This document shows positions 21,919 through 29,185 of a stretch of 29,185 bases of DNA, piece by piece; within the stretch, counting starts at the first letter, position 1; the number at the start of each line of letters is the position of its first letter. The translations under genes were made by a program, and so were the position numbers. The stretch is from an uncultured Oscillospiraceae bacterium (GTDB lineage: Bacteria > Bacillota > Clostridia > Oscillospirales > Acutalibacteraceae): assembly GCA_900547275.1 (NCBI GenBank), contig URGA01000016.1, forward strand, positions 1 to 29,185. Reading direction: 5' to 3'. Below the pieces are notes generated by a model. That model had not been told where the DNA came from and made no database searches. It saw only the letters and a list, made by a program, of their open reading frames with translations.

Positions 21919-21962
21919 AAAAGAGACGATGCAGTGATTTTACCGCACCGTCTCTTTTTTTG
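21919..21962. terminator. Bidirectional terminator between trxA and the GtrA-like gene
   Basis: A long stem with A-C mismatches pairs AAAAGAGACG with CGTCTCTTTT, plus TGC/GCA inside. T-rich flanks are on both sides of two convergent genes. Confidence 0.88.
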
Positions 21963-21972
21963 CGTTATTATC

Positions 21973-22494
21973 TCACGCTTCGGGCTTCTTTCTGCGGTGG
22001 ATTATAAATCTGTTGCAGGGGTAAGTCCAGAGAGTGGGGATAAGCATACCGATTACTTTTATTACAAGGTCCCAAAAGTTACCGACAAGCTGGTGTTCCT
22101 GGGCAAATGTTGTCATTGCGGAGCCGATCCAGCCGTTGGCGAAAATCGTGAATACAACCATGATGATATAAAGTATCATGCTCAGTGTAGGATTTACGTC
22201 CGCCTTAAATGTTATCTTGCGGTTAAGGATGAAGGCGATGCCGTAGCCTACAGTTGTTGAAATAAGGTATGTATAGAGATAACCTTTTGACGTTATTCCT
22301 ATCATGTTGAGTGTGCTGTTTACAATTGGCTGGGCTGTCATGGCTGCAAACGCAGTGTTAAGCAGTACCATGTGAACAATAAGTTCAATAACAGATGAGC
22401 CGCCGCCTGCGATGGAAAACTTAATGAATTTCCAAAGTTCGGCGTGTTTTGACGTCCATTTTGAAAAGGCGTTGTCTTTCTTTTTCTCGCTCAT
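21973..22494 (-). CDS. GtrA family membrane protein
   Basis: The 173-residue product has four predicted helices and GtrA signatures: WKFIKFSIAGGGSSVIEL at the first helix, TVGYGIAFILNRKITFKAD around the middle loop and PCNRFIIHRRKK at the end. GtrA-like proteins are thought to help move lipid-linked sugars across the membrane for polysaccharide or teichoic acid glycosylation. No glycosyltransferase partner lies beside it; it follows a metallophosphoesterase gene by 12 bases on the same strand and is likely co-transcribed. AAAGGAG precedes the ATG. The exact substrate is unknown. Confidence 0.9.
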   Translation of the reverse strand: MSEKKKDNAFSKWTSKHAELWKFIKFSIAGGGSSVIELIVHMVLLNTAFAAMTAQPIVNSTLNMIGITSKGYLYTYLISTTVGYGIAFILNRKITFKADVNPTLSMILYIIMVVFTIFANGWIGSAMTTFAQEHQLVGNFWDLVIKVIGMLIPTLWTYPCNRFIIHRRKKPEA

Positions 22495-22506
22495 AATATT
22501 CTCCTT

Positions 22507-23628
22507 TTACAACAATGTGGCAAGCAGTACGATAACTGCAATAACGGCAACGAGAGCGCAAACTCCCTTGACTATCATCGGAATTGCGGCGTCCATTGTA
22601 GCGGGCGCCTTGCTTGTCAGGTAGTCAAATACGGGGCGTGATACTTTTGTTCCTACAAGCTGTTCGTAGGTTCTCGTATATGTTTCGTATTTTCCGGGAG
22701 CGTTTTCGTCAAGAATTATACAGCGAACGCCGCGTTTTGTTCGGTTGCCGTAAACGTTAAACCCGGAGGACTGGGTGAAGCCCAGGTCGATATTTTTATA
22801 TCTGCCTACAAAACTGTTTTTGTGGTCGTGGCCAACAAAAACTGCCATAATATCGCCGCAGGCGGAAAGTGCGTCGAACTCGCCGTTGTTGATATCGGGA
22901 ATTGAGGGCGGTTCCTCCAGCATGTCTCCTTCGCCGCAGGTTTCGCCTAATTTGTAATATTCGTTTTTATGAGTTCTGAATGCTTGGATAGCGCCTTTTT
23001 CATTCTTTTTGACGCGTTTGAGCACGTTGTAGTATTCCGGCAAAGGAATATGCTGAAATACTATTGACGGAACGTAATTTCCGTTTTTGTTTTTAAGGTT
23101 GTCCCTGGTCTTTTCGTACCAGCGGATAATTTTTTTGTCAAAAGCTTCGTAGCCGCCGCCTTTTGCATCAGTTCCGCTGTCAAAAAGATAAAGGTTGAAA
23201 ACGTCTTTTCCTGAGCCGTCAGATGACTTTATGGGAATGTAACACGTTCCGCCGCCGTCTATTCCTTCAGCCTGTTCGCCGACGCAGTTTGGCAGAGCCT
23301 TATAAATATGTTCAAACTGGTCTTTGTTTGATATGCCTACCTGTCTGTCGTGGTTGCCGAAGGTCACTGCGAAAGGAATGTTTCGGGATGTAACAGGTTT
23401 AAGCAGTGCGCCGATTGTTTTTGCCACTGCCTGCTCAAGAGCCTTTCCTTTTCCTTTATATGTTACTCCGTAGCCTTTAATTTGGTCTCCTGTGTAAACA
23501 ACAAGATCCGGTTTTTCTTCTTTTACTGCTGTTTCAAGCAGAGCCAGAGTATCAGGAGATATGGACGGTATCTCCTGCATGTCCGTAATCTGCATGATTT
23601 TGAACTTGCCGTCTTTGTTAAATTGCAT
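22507..23628 (-). CDS. Calcineurin-like metallophosphoesterase with C-terminal membrane anchor
   Basis: The 373-residue product shows the metallophosphoesterase motif series: ITDMQ (D16), YTGDQI (D48), FGNHDRQ (N92, H93), FQHIPLP (H193) and VGHDHKN (H267, H269). The first motif is D-x-Q instead of D-x-H, with Gln at 18, as in some Dcr2-like bacterial relatives. A hydrophobic segment at about 351-373 predicts a C-terminal membrane anchor. There is no N-terminal signal peptide, so the active domain is probably cytoplasmic. Substrate unknown; family members hydrolyse phosphomono- or diesters. GGGGGAG precedes the ATG, and the GtrA-like gene follows by 12 bases. A terminator-like hairpin lies in its leader. 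Confidence 0.9.
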   Translation of the reverse strand: MQFNKDGKFKIMQITDMQEIPSISPDTLALLETAVKEEKPDLVVYTGDQIKGYGVTYKGKGKALEQAVAKTIGALLKPVTSRNIPFAVTFGNHDRQVGISNKDQFEHIYKALPNCVGEQAEGIDGGGTCYIPIKSSDGSGKDVFNLYLFDSGTDAKGGGYEAFDKKIIRWYEKTRDNLKNKNGNYVPSIVFQHIPLPEYYNVLKRVKKNEKGAIQAFRTHKNEYYKLGETCGEGDMLEEPPSIPDINNGEFDALSACGDIMAVFVGHDHKNSFVGRYKNIDLGFTQSSGFNVYGNRTKRGVRCIILDENAPGKYETYTRTYEQLVGTKVSRPVFDYLTSKAPATMDAAIPMIVKGVCALVAVIAVIVLLATLL

Positions 23629-23657
23629 AATTTCTCCCCCTAAGCCCGTTAAGGCTG

Positions 23658-23705
23658 AAAAAAAGGGCGCATAAGGAATTAACAGTATTTATTCCCTGTG
23701 GCCCT
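23658..23705 (-). terminator. Terminator-like hairpin in the metallophosphoesterase leader
   Basis: On the minus strand AGGGC and GCCCT (23705-23701 with 23668-23664) enclose an inner GGAAT/ATTCC stem, followed by seven T residues (23664-23658). It lies downstream of the promoter at 23716-23744 and before the gene, so it may be an attenuator, or the terminator of the permease gene further upstream. Confidence 0.6.
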
Positions 23706-23715
23706 GAACATTTTT

Positions 23716-23744
23716 ATTTTATCATGTGTGAAAGTTGATGTCAA
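23716..23744 (-). promoter_or_regulatory. Promoter of the metallophosphoesterase-GtrA operon
   Basis: On the minus strand, TTGACA (23744-23739) and TAAAAT (23721-23716) are 17 bases apart. The start near 23709 gives a leader of about 80 bases that holds two hairpins. Confidence 0.82.
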
Positions 23745-23784
23745 CAAACGCTTGCGGCAGGTTTTGTCGATATTCTCTCTGTTT

Positions 23785-24894
23785 CTATCTGATTATTGCC
23801 CAGAGAGCAAGATTTGCCGCAAGAAAAACTACGTTGACAACGGTAAATATAAGAAGGTAGCGAGCTTTGCTGATGTTTTCTCTTGAGATAAATTTAAAGG
23901 AAATAAGACTTGCCATTGAAGCTATTAGAGTGCCGAGTCCTCCGAGATTTACACCCACCAGCAAATCGCCGGCATTCTTTGTAAATCCTGCCAGCAATAC
24001 TGCGGCGGGCACGTTTGAGAATGCCTGACTTGCGAGAATACCTACCGGAACTTCGTTTGAAGTTATTATATCGCTGAGAAATGCGCGAACCGGCTCTATT
24101 CTTCCCAGATTTCCGATAAAGATAAAGAGAAAAACGAAAGTGGCAAGCAGACTGTAATCAACCTTTTTCAGCGTTTTCCTGTCCATAATAAGAACGCCGA
24201 CGAGGGTTATTGCCAGCACAACGGGATAGGGTATTACTCTGAAAACAGTCAAAAGAGCCAGCAAGAACAACGCACCGTAAAGAACATATTTTTTTACGTC
24301 GGGTTTAACGCTGTCTGACGTTTCTTTAACGATGTTTGATTTTTCATTCCCCATAAAAAACGCCGATACTATTATAAGCACAAGTGAAAGAATACCATAG
24401 GGCAGAATTTTCGGAAAGAACTCGCCGCCCGTCATGTTGAACGCCGAAAACAGGAAAAGATTTTGTGGGTTACCTATGGGAGTTACCATGCTTCCGAGGT
24501 TTGCGGCAACTGTTTCCAGTGTAACAAGAGCAATCATTTTGTCGGTTTTACCGGACAGTCTCAGAGTGATAAGGGAAAACGGAACGAAAGTGATAAGAGC
24601 AACGTCGTTTGTTATAAGCATTGAAGAAAAAAAGCAAAGCAGGCAGAGAATGAGGCAAAGTCCGCAGAATGTGTTGGTTCTTTTAAGCAGACTTTGAGCA
24701 AGGGTGCGGAAAACTCCCATTCTTTTCAGCCCCGCCATAACAGTCATAAGGCAGAAAAGAAGAGCCAGCGTCCGAAAGTCAATATAATCTGCATATCCTT
24801 TGTCGGGTTTAACCGCAAAGGCAGACGCCGCCGCCAAAACAAAGGACACTATTAAAATTATTTCGTTTTTGCAAAACTTTTTAATTCTTTCCAT
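23785..24894 (-). CDS. ArsB/SLC13-type ion-transporter superfamily permease
   Basis: The 369-residue product has about 10-11 transmembrane helices and the signatures of the ArsB/NhaD/SLC13 anion transporter group: the loop SSMLITNDVALITFVPF and the TPIGNPQNLFLF hairpin, with a second-half counterpart (SNVPAAVLLAGF, GVNLGGLGTLIASMASL). It is shorter than the 420-430 residues common for ArsB. Anion substrate (arsenite, dicarboxylate, citrate or other) cannot be decided; no ars or citrate genes are nearby. The start at 24894 follows GGAG by 6 bases; a TTG four codons earlier overlaps that site. It has its own promoter and a short hairpin leader. Confidence 0.88.
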   Translation of the reverse strand: MERIKKFCKNEIILIVSFVLAAASAFAVKPDKGYADYIDFRTLALLFCLMTVMAGLKRMGVFRTLAQSLLKRTNTFCGLCLILCLLCFFSSMLITNDVALITFVPFSLITLRLSGKTDKMIALVTLETVAANLGSMVTPIGNPQNLFLFSAFNMTGGEFFPKILPYGILSLVLIIVSAFFMGNEKSNIVKETSDSVKPDVKKYVLYGALFLLALLTVFRVIPYPVVLAITLVGVLIMDRKTLKKVDYSLLATFVFLFIFIGNLGRIEPVRAFLSDIITSNEVPVGILASQAFSNVPAAVLLAGFTKNAGDLLVGVNLGGLGTLIASMASLISFKFISRENISKARYLLIFTVVNVVFLAANLALWAIIR

Positions 24895-24950
24895 TTTATT
24901 CTCCAAGCAGTAACAAAAGAGAAGCCTTTAGTTTCTCTTAAATCTGATAT

Positions 24951-24979
24951 ATTTTAGCAGATTATATTACTATGTGCAA
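24951..24979 (-). promoter_or_regulatory. Permease gene promoter with overlapping inverted repeat
   Basis: On the minus strand, TTGCAC (24979-24974) and TAAAAT (24956-24951) are 17 bases apart. An inverted repeat AATCTG (24941-24946) and CAGATT (24958-24963) brackets the -10 box, and an AAGAGAA/TTCTCTT hairpin (24917-24939) lies in the leader. Confidence 0.65.
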
Positions 24980-24982
24980 CGG

Positions 24983-25023
24983 CAAAAAACAAAACACCCA
25001 AAATCTTATGATTTCGGGTGTTT
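24983..25023 (-). terminator. Terminator of the sialidase-transporter operon
   Basis: AAACACCC (24992-24999) pairs with GGGTGTTT (25016-25023); an inner 5-bp stem caps it with a TTAT loop. On the minus strand a T-rich run follows. Confidence 0.88.
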
Positions 25024-25036
25024 ATCGGTAGTTTTA

Positions 25037-27517
25037 TTACTCTGCAACTGCTACTGCTTCAGCCTCTTTGATTTCCTGATAACGTTTCTTTATCTCGTCA
25101 AAGTGGGTGTAGTTTTCAGCCTGGCGAAGAATACGTACTGCGTCAAGCAACGGCTTAGCTGAGCGGTTGTAGCTTGTGCGTTTGTTCTGCTCGTCGCGGA
25201 TCTCTTTGTTGAGGTTTTTGATCTGGAGATGAAGTTCTTTGATCTGCTTGTTAATATCGGCAACAGCAGTTTTGTCCTTGCTCTCCTTAGCGTTATAGAG
25301 ATCTTTGTAAAGCTTATCTTCCTTCTCGTCGAAATTTTCTTCGGTCTGGTAGAGTTCGTTAAGGTGAGTATCGTCGGGCTTTGTAATTTTTTCTTTGCCG
25401 TCGTAATACTTCTTCTGATATTTTCTTGCGGTCAGCAGAGTGTGGCAGAAATCAACCTGATATTTGCGAATTTCTTTTTCGTCTTCCGTTGATTTGGGAA
25501 GAGCTTTTGCGGCTTTTAGATTTGCCTTAAGCTCGCTGATGCTGTGGGTTTCAAGACCGTCAAGTCCTTCGTCAAAAATGCGCTGAGCGTTGGCAATCTG
25601 GATTTTTCCGAGTTCGCTGTCGAAGCGGCTCATTTCTTTAACTACGAAAGGAGCGAGCTTGATTTCAAGATTGCGCTGTTCGATCTCTTTGCGCTTTTGC
25701 TTAGCGGCTTGGATTGCCTGCTTGTCTTTTGCCTTGCGGGCAGCTTTTATTTCTGCGTTTGATACATCTTCTGGTTTTGCGTCAATAAGCTCGTGAGCGC
25801 TGTCAACCATCTCAACAACTTCTACAAGGTCGCGGTCGCTCAGAGTGTTGTTACCGAAGTCTTCAAAGAACGCTCTTATCTTAAGAACGCGGACGATGCC
25901 CTGCTGTTTAAGTTCGGTAAGGTCGTAGAAGAAATACGGTGTAACGTTTATTACAGCGCCTACAATGGAAACGATAATAAGAACTCTCAGCATTGTTGCG
26001 AGAATGCCTTCGTCGTAAAGCGAGAAGTATGAAACGTTTACGCTTCCTGACGCCATTGCGTCTGAAATTACGTCTTTAACAACAGAGCCGTTTCTCATTA
26101 CTCTGTTCATTACTTCGGGGTCGTTCATAACTTCGGTTGCCATTGGCTCGTTGATACCGAATTTGTTGTAAAGAACGTTTACGATACCGCTTGTAGCGAG
26201 GGTGATAATGCCGCCGAGAGCGGTAATTGTTGAGAACATTCCGTCAATTCTTTCACCGCTGATATACTGCTGATAGTCTCTGATATCTGCGTTGATAGTA
26301 GGAGTAAGAATCTGAGCAAAAGCGTTCATAAGGTTGTTCATCCAGAAGCAGAGAACGAGGAACGCCAGCGGAAGAACTGTATTCAGTGCGGAGGTTGATT
26401 TGCCAGTCATATCGATTATACCGATTGCGGGAAGCATCAGTGCAATAAATACGATGTTAAATACATTGGTGGTAATAAGAACGCCGCGCTTGCCCCATTT
26501 CTTGATACAGAAGGGAGCCAGGAGCATTCCCACAAGACCTGCGTTCTGGCAAATAAGTGTTATGAGCGAGAACTGGCTTCCGTTGCAGATACCGCCGTAG
26601 TTGTAAAGCCACTGGAGCACAACGTTGATAGACGTCTCAAGGAAGCTGAGCCAGGTGCCCATGGCGATGATCCAGAAATATTTGTTTCTTACAACTTCAC
26701 GCAGTGAGTCGATGAATTTAATCTGGATAATATGGGTTTTTGCCTGAACGATTTTTTCTCTTGTGTTAGCGTAAACAACAATGCAAAGAACAATGGAAAG
26801 GATAGAAAGCGGGGGATAGATATACCTGTAAAGGCGTATATCGTACATATTGTTGTTTGTAAAGAACTGCGCAAAAATGGGCATTGCAAGGTTGATGATA
26901 GAGGGTGCAAGAGAATAGATAACGCCCTTGATTGTTGCAACGTCTGCGCGTTCCTGGGTGTTCGGAGACAAAACGTGAAGCAGGTTGTCGTATGCTTCAT
27001 AATAGAAGTAATAGAAGAACTGCTGTGCAAAGTTAAGAATAAGTATTACAGCACACTTTACAACGTATGACTTGTCTTCGCCGAAAACAGTGCCTTCGCC
27101 GAAAAGAGCGCCGAACTGTCCGTACGGGAACCATACAAACAGAATAGTTATCAGGGCGCTGGGTATACCCATTTTTACTATGTAAGGTCTGTATTTACCT
27201 TCTTTGCTTCTGGTGTTGTCGATAATGTTAGCACGAACGCCTGAAAGCGGAATGTTTGACAAAACCGAAAGTACATAAAGAATGTACATATCGATTGGGT
27301 CAACGCCCAGGGTGTTGCCTATCAGAACGTTGGTAGATGACAAAATCATATTCAGTGCCATTACCGACAGGAATTTTACACCGATACCGCCGCCGGCATA
27401 GGCTAAAATTTCCTTGAAAGGCATGTACCGGCCTTCAGCCGGCTCATTCCAGTGAAGTTTGACGTCTTTTATTAACGTCATGATTTTGGATTCGTTACCG
27501 TTATTTGAGTTTTCCAC
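25037..27517 (-). CDS. GPH/MelB-like MFS sugar transporter with long C-terminal cytoplasmic tail
   Basis: The 826-residue product has a 12-helix transporter part (about 30-545) resembling glycoside-pentoside-hexuronide:cation symporters: DNTRSKEGKYRPYI after helix 2, GTWLSFLETSINVVLQW and DIRDYQQYISGERIDGMF in the second half. After helix 12 comes a 271-residue tail (about 556-826), highly charged and helical, with heptad-like stretches such as DINKQIKELHLQIKNLNKE. Normal family members have about 450-500 residues, so the tail is a large addition with no recognised domain. The GTG start at 27517 follows AAAGG; no better start is seen. It lies 50 bases after a sialidase gene, suggesting import of a sialylated or related glycan (inference). 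Confidence 0.88.
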   Translation of the reverse strand: MENSNNGNESKIMTLIKDVKLHWNEPAEGRYMPFKEILAYAGGGIGVKFLSVMALNMILSSTNVLIGNTLGVDPIDMYILYVLSVLSNIPLSGVRANIIDNTRSKEGKYRPYIVKMGIPSALITILFVWFPYGQFGALFGEGTVFGEDKSYVVKCAVILILNFAQQFFYYFYYEAYDNLLHVLSPNTQERADVATIKGVIYSLAPSIINLAMPIFAQFFTNNNMYDIRLYRYIYPPLSILSIVLCIVVYANTREKIVQAKTHIIQIKFIDSLREVVRNKYFWIIAMGTWLSFLETSINVVLQWLYNYGGICNGSQFSLITLICQNAGLVGMLLAPFCIKKWGKRGVLITTNVFNIVFIALMLPAIGIIDMTGKSTSALNTVLPLAFLVLCFWMNNLMNAFAQILTPTINADIRDYQQYISGERIDGMFSTITALGGIITLATSGIVNVLYNKFGINEPMATEVMNDPEVMNRVMRNGSVVKDVISDAMASGSVNVSYFSLYDEGILATMLRVLIIVSIVGAVINVTPYFFYDLTELKQQGIVRVLKIRAFFEDFGNNTLSDRDLVEVVEMVDSAHELIDAKPEDVSNAEIKAARKAKDKQAIQAAKQKRKEIEQRNLEIKLAPFVVKEMSRFDSELGKIQIANAQRIFDEGLDGLETHSISELKANLKAAKALPKSTEDEKEIRKYQVDFCHTLLTARKYQKKYYDGKEKITKPDDTHLNELYQTEENFDEKEDKLYKDLYNAKESKDKTAVADINKQIKELHLQIKNLNKEIRDEQNKRTSYNRSAKPLLDAVRILRQAENYTHFDEIKKRYQEIKEAEAVAVAE

Positions 27518-27567
27518 TACGCCAATCCTTTCATTATTCAGATTTTATTCCGTTGCATAACGGAAAT

Positions 27568-28872
27568 TTATTCGCTTTCGCCTTGTATCCAGTCAGTTGA
27601 AAACGATGCAAAAAGTATTTCCCTGCATTCAGAGTCAGGTTCAAAAAGGACGCCTATTTTGCCGTTGGGCAGCTGGGTCATTGCGCTGTAAACAAAACCG
27701 TCGCCTTTAAGCAGTCTGCTGTTTGTAAATGTTTCTCCGTCGTCTTCGGAGATCCTAACGGTGCCGTTAACTCGCTTGTTCTTGTCTGCCGGGTTGAGAA
27801 AAATTACAGTGGGATTTTCAGTGCCTTTCAGTTTAATAACCGACATTTGGCAGATAGCCTGGGGCAGATTGTCGTCCCATCGGAAATCTTCCCAGCTTTC
27901 TCCCCCGTTTTTGCTGTATGCTACCGCAACACTGCGTCGCGGGTCGTGGTTGCGGATAAAATATTTGAGCGTTCCGTCTTCCTGCTCTATAAGCTGAGAT
28001 TCGGTCAGCATCTCGTTGTTTTTTATCGTTGTGTCGCTGAGGACTTTTGAGCCGATGCTTCGAGTGTTATTGGGCGATTTTCCCATTTTCCATGTTTTGC
28101 CGCAGTCGTCGCTGTAAATCACGGCGCAGGACAGGCGCAGAGGGAACGTTCTTGTTCCGTAGTAGATAGGAACAACTATTCTGCCTTTGTATTTTCCTTG
28201 GCTGATTGTTATTCCGCAGCCGGGGCCGGGCCCGATAAAGCTCATGTCGCTTCGCTTTACCATATGGTTTAAAATCTGCGGTTCAGACCAGGTCAGTCCG
28301 TCGTCGTCGCTGTAGCACATCATAAGATAAGAGGTGTGCTCCTGCTTAAATCGTCCGCCGGTGTAAATGTTGCCGCAGATACAGCCGTTTTTGCTTACGT
28401 TTCCGTCTTTGTCAACAGTGTAAGCCGTAGCTTTTCCGCCGTTGGTATAAAGTTTGCCGCCTCGGCAGATGAATTTTCTGCCGAAAGAACGGACGACCAT
28501 ATTGCCGTCCTTGTCTGTTCCCATAGTGCATCTGCTGTTGCGGATGCCAACTCCCGCAGGTGTGTGGGAGTAATGGAGATATATTCGCGAGTTGTTTTCA
28601 TCGTAAGTCATAACAGGGTCTATTGCGGCGGAAGAACGCATCTGTTTCTTTCCGTGTTCTTTTACGGCGATTATGTATTCGCTCCATGTGTTTCCGCTGT
28701 CGGTACTTCTTCGTACGACTTTGTCAATACGGTTAGGATTGTCCATTCCCGAGCAGTATCTTGCGTCTGCGCAGGCAACAACTACTCCGTTTTTCGTTGT
28801 TATCATTGAGGGAATGCGGTAATAATCGGATGGGCCACCTGTTGATGGGCCAAAAACAGTTTTGAAGTCCAT
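27568..28872 (-). CDS. Exo-alpha-sialidase (GH33), no signal peptide
   Basis: The 434-residue product is a BNR-repeat sialidase. It has the N-terminal YRIP motif with R19 of the arginine triad, NRIDKVVRRS with the likely acid/base Asp (D50), and Asp-boxes STDSGNTW, SDDDGLTW, SDDCGKTW, then degenerate SKNGGESW and SEDDGETF. GPGPGCGI follows, with FVYSAMTQLPNGKIGVLFE holding the likely Tyr nucleophile. It would release terminal sialic acid from glycans. No signal peptide or anchor is seen from either possible start (28872 with AAGGTG upstream, or 28893), so it should act inside the cell. It shares a promoter with the transporter gene 50 bases downstream. No nan catabolic genes are in the window. 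Confidence 0.9.
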   Translation of the reverse strand: MDFKTVFGPSTGGPSDYYRIPSMITTKNGVVVACADARYCSGMDNPNRIDKVVRRSTDSGNTWSEYIIAVKEHGKKQMRSSAAIDPVMTYDENNSRIYLHYSHTPAGVGIRNSRCTMGTDKDGNMVVRSFGRKFICRGGKLYTNGGKATAYTVDKDGNVSKNGCICGNIYTGGRFKQEHTSYLMMCYSDDDGLTWSEPQILNHMVKRSDMSFIGPGPGCGITISQGKYKGRIVVPIYYGTRTFPLRLSCAVIYSDDCGKTWKMGKSPNNTRSIGSKVLSDTTIKNNEMLTESQLIEQEDGTLKYFIRNHDPRRSVAVAYSKNGGESWEDFRWDDNLPQAICQMSVIKLKGTENPTVIFLNPADKNKRVNGTVRISEDDGETFTNSRLLKGDGFVYSAMTQLPNGKIGVLFEPDSECREILFASFSTDWIQGESE

Positions 28873-28922
28873 AATGCACCTTTTTTTCATCATTACCCTG
28901 AAGATTTTTATGTACTTTCACC

Positions 28923-28951
28923 ATTGTAGCATAATTGAAAGCCAAGGGCAA
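28923..28951 (-). promoter_or_regulatory. Promoter of the sialidase-transporter operon
   Basis: On the minus strand, TTGCCC (28951-28946) and TACAAT (28928-28923) are separated by 17 bases. The start near 28916 lies about 44 bases before the chosen ATG. Confidence 0.7.
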
Positions 28952-29044
28952 GAATGAATTTTCGGAAAAAAGTGTAAATTTTATTTATACTATTTTATTA
29001 TTTATATACATTGTATTATATTTGGTGAAGCATAAGCAACACTA

Positions 29045-29073
29045 TTGACAACAAAAGTTATAATTGCTATTAT
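29045..29073 (+). promoter_or_regulatory. Promoter at the window edge
   Basis: TTGACA at 29045-29050 and TATTAT at 29068-29073 are 17 bases apart, with a start near 29080. The region 28952-29044 is AT-rich and shows no other feature. Confidence 0.75.
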
Positions 29074-29113
29074 CACAATGACTGAAAAGATTAAAAGAAC
29101 GGGAGTTTTGAAT

Positions 29114-29182
29114 ATGAAAAAGATATTACCACTCTATATTGTGGCAATATCCTTTTCCAGCTTCTTTAACGGTCGAATATAA
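29114..29182 (+). CDS. 22-residue ORF at window edge (leader peptide, or broken gene start)
   Basis: GGGAG lies 8 bases before an ATG behind a good promoter. The frame gives MKKILPLYIVAISFSSFFNG, two more residues, then TAA at 29180-29182. The peptide looks like the start of a signal peptide or first membrane helix. It may be a short leader peptide, or the 5' end of a longer membrane or secreted protein broken by a frameshift or stop. The following sequence is outside the window. Confidence 0.35.
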   Translation: MKKILPLYIVAISFSSFFNGRI

Positions 29183-29185
29183 TGT

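Noticed and set aside
1..29185. tRNA, rRNA, CRISPR array, transposase or phage genes
   Set aside because: No T-loop-like GTTCGANTC context, no regularly spaced repeat array longer than the 11-base series at 2969, and no mobile-element protein motifs were seen by eye; a tool scan was not possible.

Overview
The window looks like chromosome from an anaerobic, Gram-positive gut Clostridium relative, probably Oscillospiraceae/Ruminococcaceae. The grounds are strong AGGAGG-type ribosome binding sites, many near-consensus TTGACA-N17-TATAAT promoters, moderate GC with AT-rich spacers, and gene content: pyruvate formate-lyase with activase, reverse rubrerythrin with PerR, a compact ferredoxin-thioredoxin reductase, GH25 lysozymes, an AgrC-type kinase with a LytTR regulator, and a GH33 sialidase. 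The lineage is inferred from gene content only. I saw no tRNA, rRNA, CRISPR array, insertion sequence or prophage.

Layout. 1-1391: 3' end of a secreted surface protein, a 44-residue peptide gene and a Ser/Thr-rich lipoprotein. 1469-4339: a MATE exporter and a membrane-anchored M28 peptidase with PHO-box-like repeats upstream. 4441-5645: DAHP synthase (minus strand) with two promoters and two palindromes. 5702-8881: a cell-wall operon of two GH25 enzymes and a hexapeptide acyltransferase. 8960-10926: an AT-rich block with an ECF sigma factor, an unknown secreted protein and a VanZ-family protein. 11108-12746: an oxidative-stress cluster (flavin reductase-like protein, reverse rubrerythrin, PerR) with a PerR box on the transcription start. 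12809-14971: a two-component system. 15237-18403: pflB-pflA behind a ZTP riboswitch with an overlapping terminator. 18454-21276: glmS and a ZIP metal transporter. 21380-21911: a ferredoxin-thioredoxin reductase catalytic protein with thioredoxin. 21973-24979: GtrA-like protein, metallophosphoesterase and an ArsB/SLC13-type permease. 25037-28951: sialidase followed by a GPH/MelB-like transporter with a 270-residue cytoplasmic tail. 29045-29182: a promoter and a very short ORF at the window edge.

How it fits together. The clearest regulatory logic is at pfl. A ZTP riboswitch senses the alarmone that builds up when 10-formyl-tetrahydrofolate is short, and pyruvate formate-lyase makes the formate that can refill that pool. 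The PerR cluster and the FTR-thioredoxin pair suit a strict anaerobe coping with oxidants. The lysozyme operon, glmS and the acyltransferase concern the envelope. The sialidase and transporter suggest use of host glycans. No single new defence or biosynthetic system stands out. The least explained items are the 44-residue peptide, the transporter tail, the ECF/secreted/VanZ block and the DAHP synthase control region.
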